The notes under the pieces were generated by a model. It did no database searches and was not told where the DNA came from. It was given only the letters and a program-made list of their open reading frames with translations. From Anaerobacillus sp. (GTDB taxonomy: Bacteria; Bacillota; Bacilli; Bacillales_H; Anaerobacillaceae), in assembly GCA_007120055.1 (NCBI GenBank), contig SKOL01000716.1, positions 1 to 7,239 on the forward strand: a stretch of 7,239 nucleotides of DNA, given 5' to 3'. Made by a program: the position numbers and the translations under genes. How positions within the stretch are numbered: the stretch's first letter is position 1; every line of letters starts with the position of its first letter. This document shows positions 5,806 through 7,239 of the stretch, piece after piece.

Positions 5806-6954
5806 ATGCCATTAACATTGACTGATGAACAACTACAAATGAAAACAATGATTAGGAATTTTGTAGAAAAGGAAGTTGAGCCTTATGCACAACAAATCGA
5901 AGAAGAAGATGCTATCCCTGAACATTTAATTGAAAAAGCAAAAGAATTAGGCTTGTTTGGAATAAGTATTCCTGAGGAATATGGTGGAATTGGATTGAAT
6001 ACAATCGGGAAATCAGTTGTACTTGAGCAATTAGGAAGAACGCATAATGGCTTCGTGTCATTAATTAGTGCGCATACAGGAATTGGAAGCACCGGTATTG
6101 TCCGTTTTGGATCAGAATATTTAAAGAAAAAGTATTTGCCAGATATGGCGTCAGGGACAAAGATTGGCGCATTTGCCTTATCTGAACCTGGGGCAGGATC
6201 GGATGCAACAAACCTCTCAACTCGGGCCGAAAAAAAGGGTGACTATTGGGTTTTAAATGGAACAAAGCACTTTATTACGAACGCACCAGTTGCCGATGTT
6301 TTTACAGTGATCGCATTAACGGATAAAGAAAAAGGAGTTAAGGGTGGGATTACCGCTTTCCTAGTTGAAAAAGACTTCCCTGGATTAACGATTGGAAAGA
6401 AAGATAAGAAAATGGGACTCCGTGGATCGTATAGCTCACAAGTAATTATGGAAGATTGTATAGTTCCAGCTGATAATGTTATAGGAGAAGTTGGCATGGG
6501 GTATATGTCAGCGCTAAAAATATTAGGTGAGGGACGTGTCGGCTTAGCTGCAAGAGCGGTTGGCTCATGTGATAAATTAATTGAAATTTCTGCAAAGTAT
6601 GCAAAAGAACGAATTCAATTTGGAAAACCAATTGCGGAAAATCAAGCGATTCAGTGGATGTTAGCTGACATGGCAACAGAGACAGAAGCAGCTCGAGCTT
6701 TAGCTATGATGGCTGCAGAGAAAATTGAATCAGGACAAAAAGTAATTAAAGAAGCAGCAATGGCAAAATTGTATGCCTCAGAGGTATTTAATAGAGTCGC
6801 AGATAAAGCACTTCAAATTCATGGGGGCATTGGTTATATTGCTGAGTATGCGGTTGAAAGGTTTTATCGGGATGCGAGAATTACGACAATTTATGAAGGA
6901 ACTAGTGAGATACAGCGGTTAATCATTGCAAGAAAAATCTTAGAGGAGAATTAA
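5806..6954 (+). CDS. acyl-CoA dehydrogenase (short-chain type, FAD-dependent)
   Basis: The protein is 382 residues from ATG 5806, typical for soluble short-chain, butyryl or short-branched acyl-CoA dehydrogenases that form the trans-2-enoyl-CoA and pass electrons to an electron-transfer flavoprotein. An N-terminal helical domain (about 1-118) begins LTDEQLQMKTMIRNFVEKEV. The beta domain contains FALSEPGAGSDA (123-134, FAD/substrate loop) and HFITNA (155-160). In the C-terminal helical domain, ERIQFGKPIAENQ (268-280) and QIHGGIGYIAEYAVERFYRD (337-356) match family signatures. YEGTSEIQ (363-370) places the catalytic base at Glu364. No residue is obviously missing. It is separated from the upstream genes by a terminator and driven by its own sigma-54-type promoter. 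It is a paralogue of the partial dehydrogenase at 1-131. Acyl specificity (butyryl, short-branched, dicarboxylyl) cannot be read from the sequence. Confidence 0.95.
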   Translation: MPLTLTDEQLQMKTMIRNFVEKEVEPYAQQIEEEDAIPEHLIEKAKELGLFGISIPEEYGGIGLNTIGKSVVLEQLGRTHNGFVSLISAHTGIGSTGIVRFGSEYLKKKYLPDMASGTKIGAFALSEPGAGSDATNLSTRAEKKGDYWVLNGTKHFITNAPVADVFTVIALTDKEKGVKGGITAFLVEKDFPGLTIGKKDKKMGLRGSYSSQVIMEDCIVPADNVIGEVGMGYMSALKILGEGRVGLAARAVGSCDKLIEISAKYAKERIQFGKPIAENQAIQWMLADMATETEAARALAMMAAEKIESGQKVIKEAAMAKLYASEVFNRVADKALQIHGGIGYIAEYAVERFYRDARITTIYEGTSEIQRLIIARKILEEN

Positions 6955-6972
6955 GATTGGATGAGTGTATTT

Positions 6973-6998
6973 AACCTTTTCAGCTTATTGAAAAGGTT
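6973..6998 (+). other. perfect 10-bp hairpin after the acyl-CoA dehydrogenase, no T-run
   Basis: AACCTTTTCA (6973-6982) and TGAAAAGGTT (6989-6998) are exact reverse complements around a 6-nt loop, 18 nt after the stop codon. No T-run follows on either strand, so it is not a standard intrinsic terminator. It may stabilise the 3' end of the mRNA, act as a weak terminator, or be an operator next to the cre site. Confidence 0.7.
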
Positions 6999-7006
6999 GG
7001 CAATTA

Positions 7007-7021
7007 ATGAAAACGCTTACT
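7007..7021 (+). promoter_or_regulatory. catabolite responsive element (cre, CcpA binding site)
   Basis: ATGAAAACGCTTACT fits the 15-nt cre consensus WTGNAANCGNWNNCW at every position. Its core TGAAAACGCTTACT also fits the stringent form TGWAARCGYTWNCW. It lies 52 nt after the dehydrogenase stop and 115 nt before the next start, so CcpA-HPr(Ser-P) would most likely control the downstream gene, by roadblock or at a promoter I could not define. It also supports a Firmicute origin. Confidence 0.72.
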
Positions 7022-7136
7022 TGTGGAGTATTAGTGAGTTTTTAAGATGATTTTGTCACAAGCTAATTTTATTGTATTGGGAAGTTCATTGTAATTTTAG
7101 TGTTTCCTTTAACAGGTAGGGGGGTGAAATGAAAAA

Positions 7137-7239
7137 GTGAAAGTAGAAAATAATAATCAAGAAAATAAAAAAATAGAAAAGATCGATACAACCATAGCTG
7201 TAAAGCCAGCGGTGATTGAAGAACTTTGGAAAACGCGAA
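7137..7239 (+). CDS. N-terminal fragment of an unidentified protein (cut by window edge)
   Basis: A frame opens at GTG 7137 after an in-frame TGA at 7125 and runs to the window end, giving 34 residues. They start MKVENNNQENKKIEKID, a hydrophilic Asn/Lys/Glu-rich stretch with no signal peptide, and continue TTIAVKPAVIEELWKTR. A G-rich site (AGGGGGG, 7118-7124) lies upstream at long spacing (12 nt). I do not recognise the family. A charged tail followed by what could be the first helix would suit a cytoplasmic regulator (for example TetR-like, common beside acyl-CoA genes) or another soluble enzyme, but this is a guess. The cre site at 7007-7021 probably controls it. The start overlaps a four-codon mini-ORF (7129-7140). 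Confidence 0.6.
   Translation, partial: MKVENNNQENKKIEKIDTTIAVKPAVIEELWKTR

Noticed and set aside
6997..7012. TTGGCA after the hairpin as a sigma-54 -24 or sigma-A -35 box
   Set aside because: The GC needed 10 nt after the GG is absent (AA instead), and no -10 lies at 16-18 nt.

Overview
The window is low-GC, with purine-rich Shine-Dalgarno sites (AAGGAGGAG, AAAGGGGG types), frequent TTG/GTG starts, a CcpA-type cre site and a sigma-54-type promoter. Together these point to a spore-former-type Firmicute, most likely Bacillaceae; the genus cannot be read from the sequence. All supported genes lie on the plus strand, and all recognisable ones belong to acyl-CoA / 3-oxoacyl-CoA catabolism except one Gfo/Idh/MocA-type oxidoreductase.

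Layout: (1) the C-terminal end of an acyl-CoA dehydrogenase (to 131); (2) a thiolase (164-1348) 32 nt downstream; (3) the A and B subunits of a family I 3-oxoacid CoA-transferase (1457-2143 and 2130-2780), overlapping by 14 nt and both starting with TTG; (4) a second thiolase (2933-4129, GTG start) with hallmarks of 3-oxoadipyl-CoA thiolase (PcaF/DcaF type), preceded by a plausible sigma-A promoter; (5) a Gfo/Idh/MocA-family dehydrogenase (4313-5368) followed by a clear intrinsic terminator (5416-5452); (6) an AT-rich 437-nt intergenic region ending in a near-consensus sigma-54 promoter (5755-5771); (7) a complete acyl-CoA dehydrogenase, best started at ATG 5806; (8) a 182-nt spacer with a perfect 10-bp hairpin and a cre site; (9) the first 34 codons of an unidentified gene starting at GTG 7137.

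How the genes may work together (inference): an acyl-CoA dehydrogenase opens beta-oxidation, the CoA-transferase activates a free 3-oxoacid (or parent acid) using succinyl-CoA or another CoA donor, and the thiolases cleave the 3-oxoacyl-CoA. The combination of dehydrogenase, CoA-transferase and PcaF-like thiolase resembles the dca-type dicarboxylate (adipate-like) pathway and the last two steps of the beta-ketoadipate pathway. No ring-cleavage gene, enoyl-CoA hydratase or 3-hydroxyacyl-CoA dehydrogenase is in view, so the true substrate is open. The sigma-54 promoter and the cre site suggest inducer-dependent activation by an enhancer-binding protein and carbon catabolite control at the 3' end of the window. 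I see no mobile element, CRISPR array, tRNA or rRNA.
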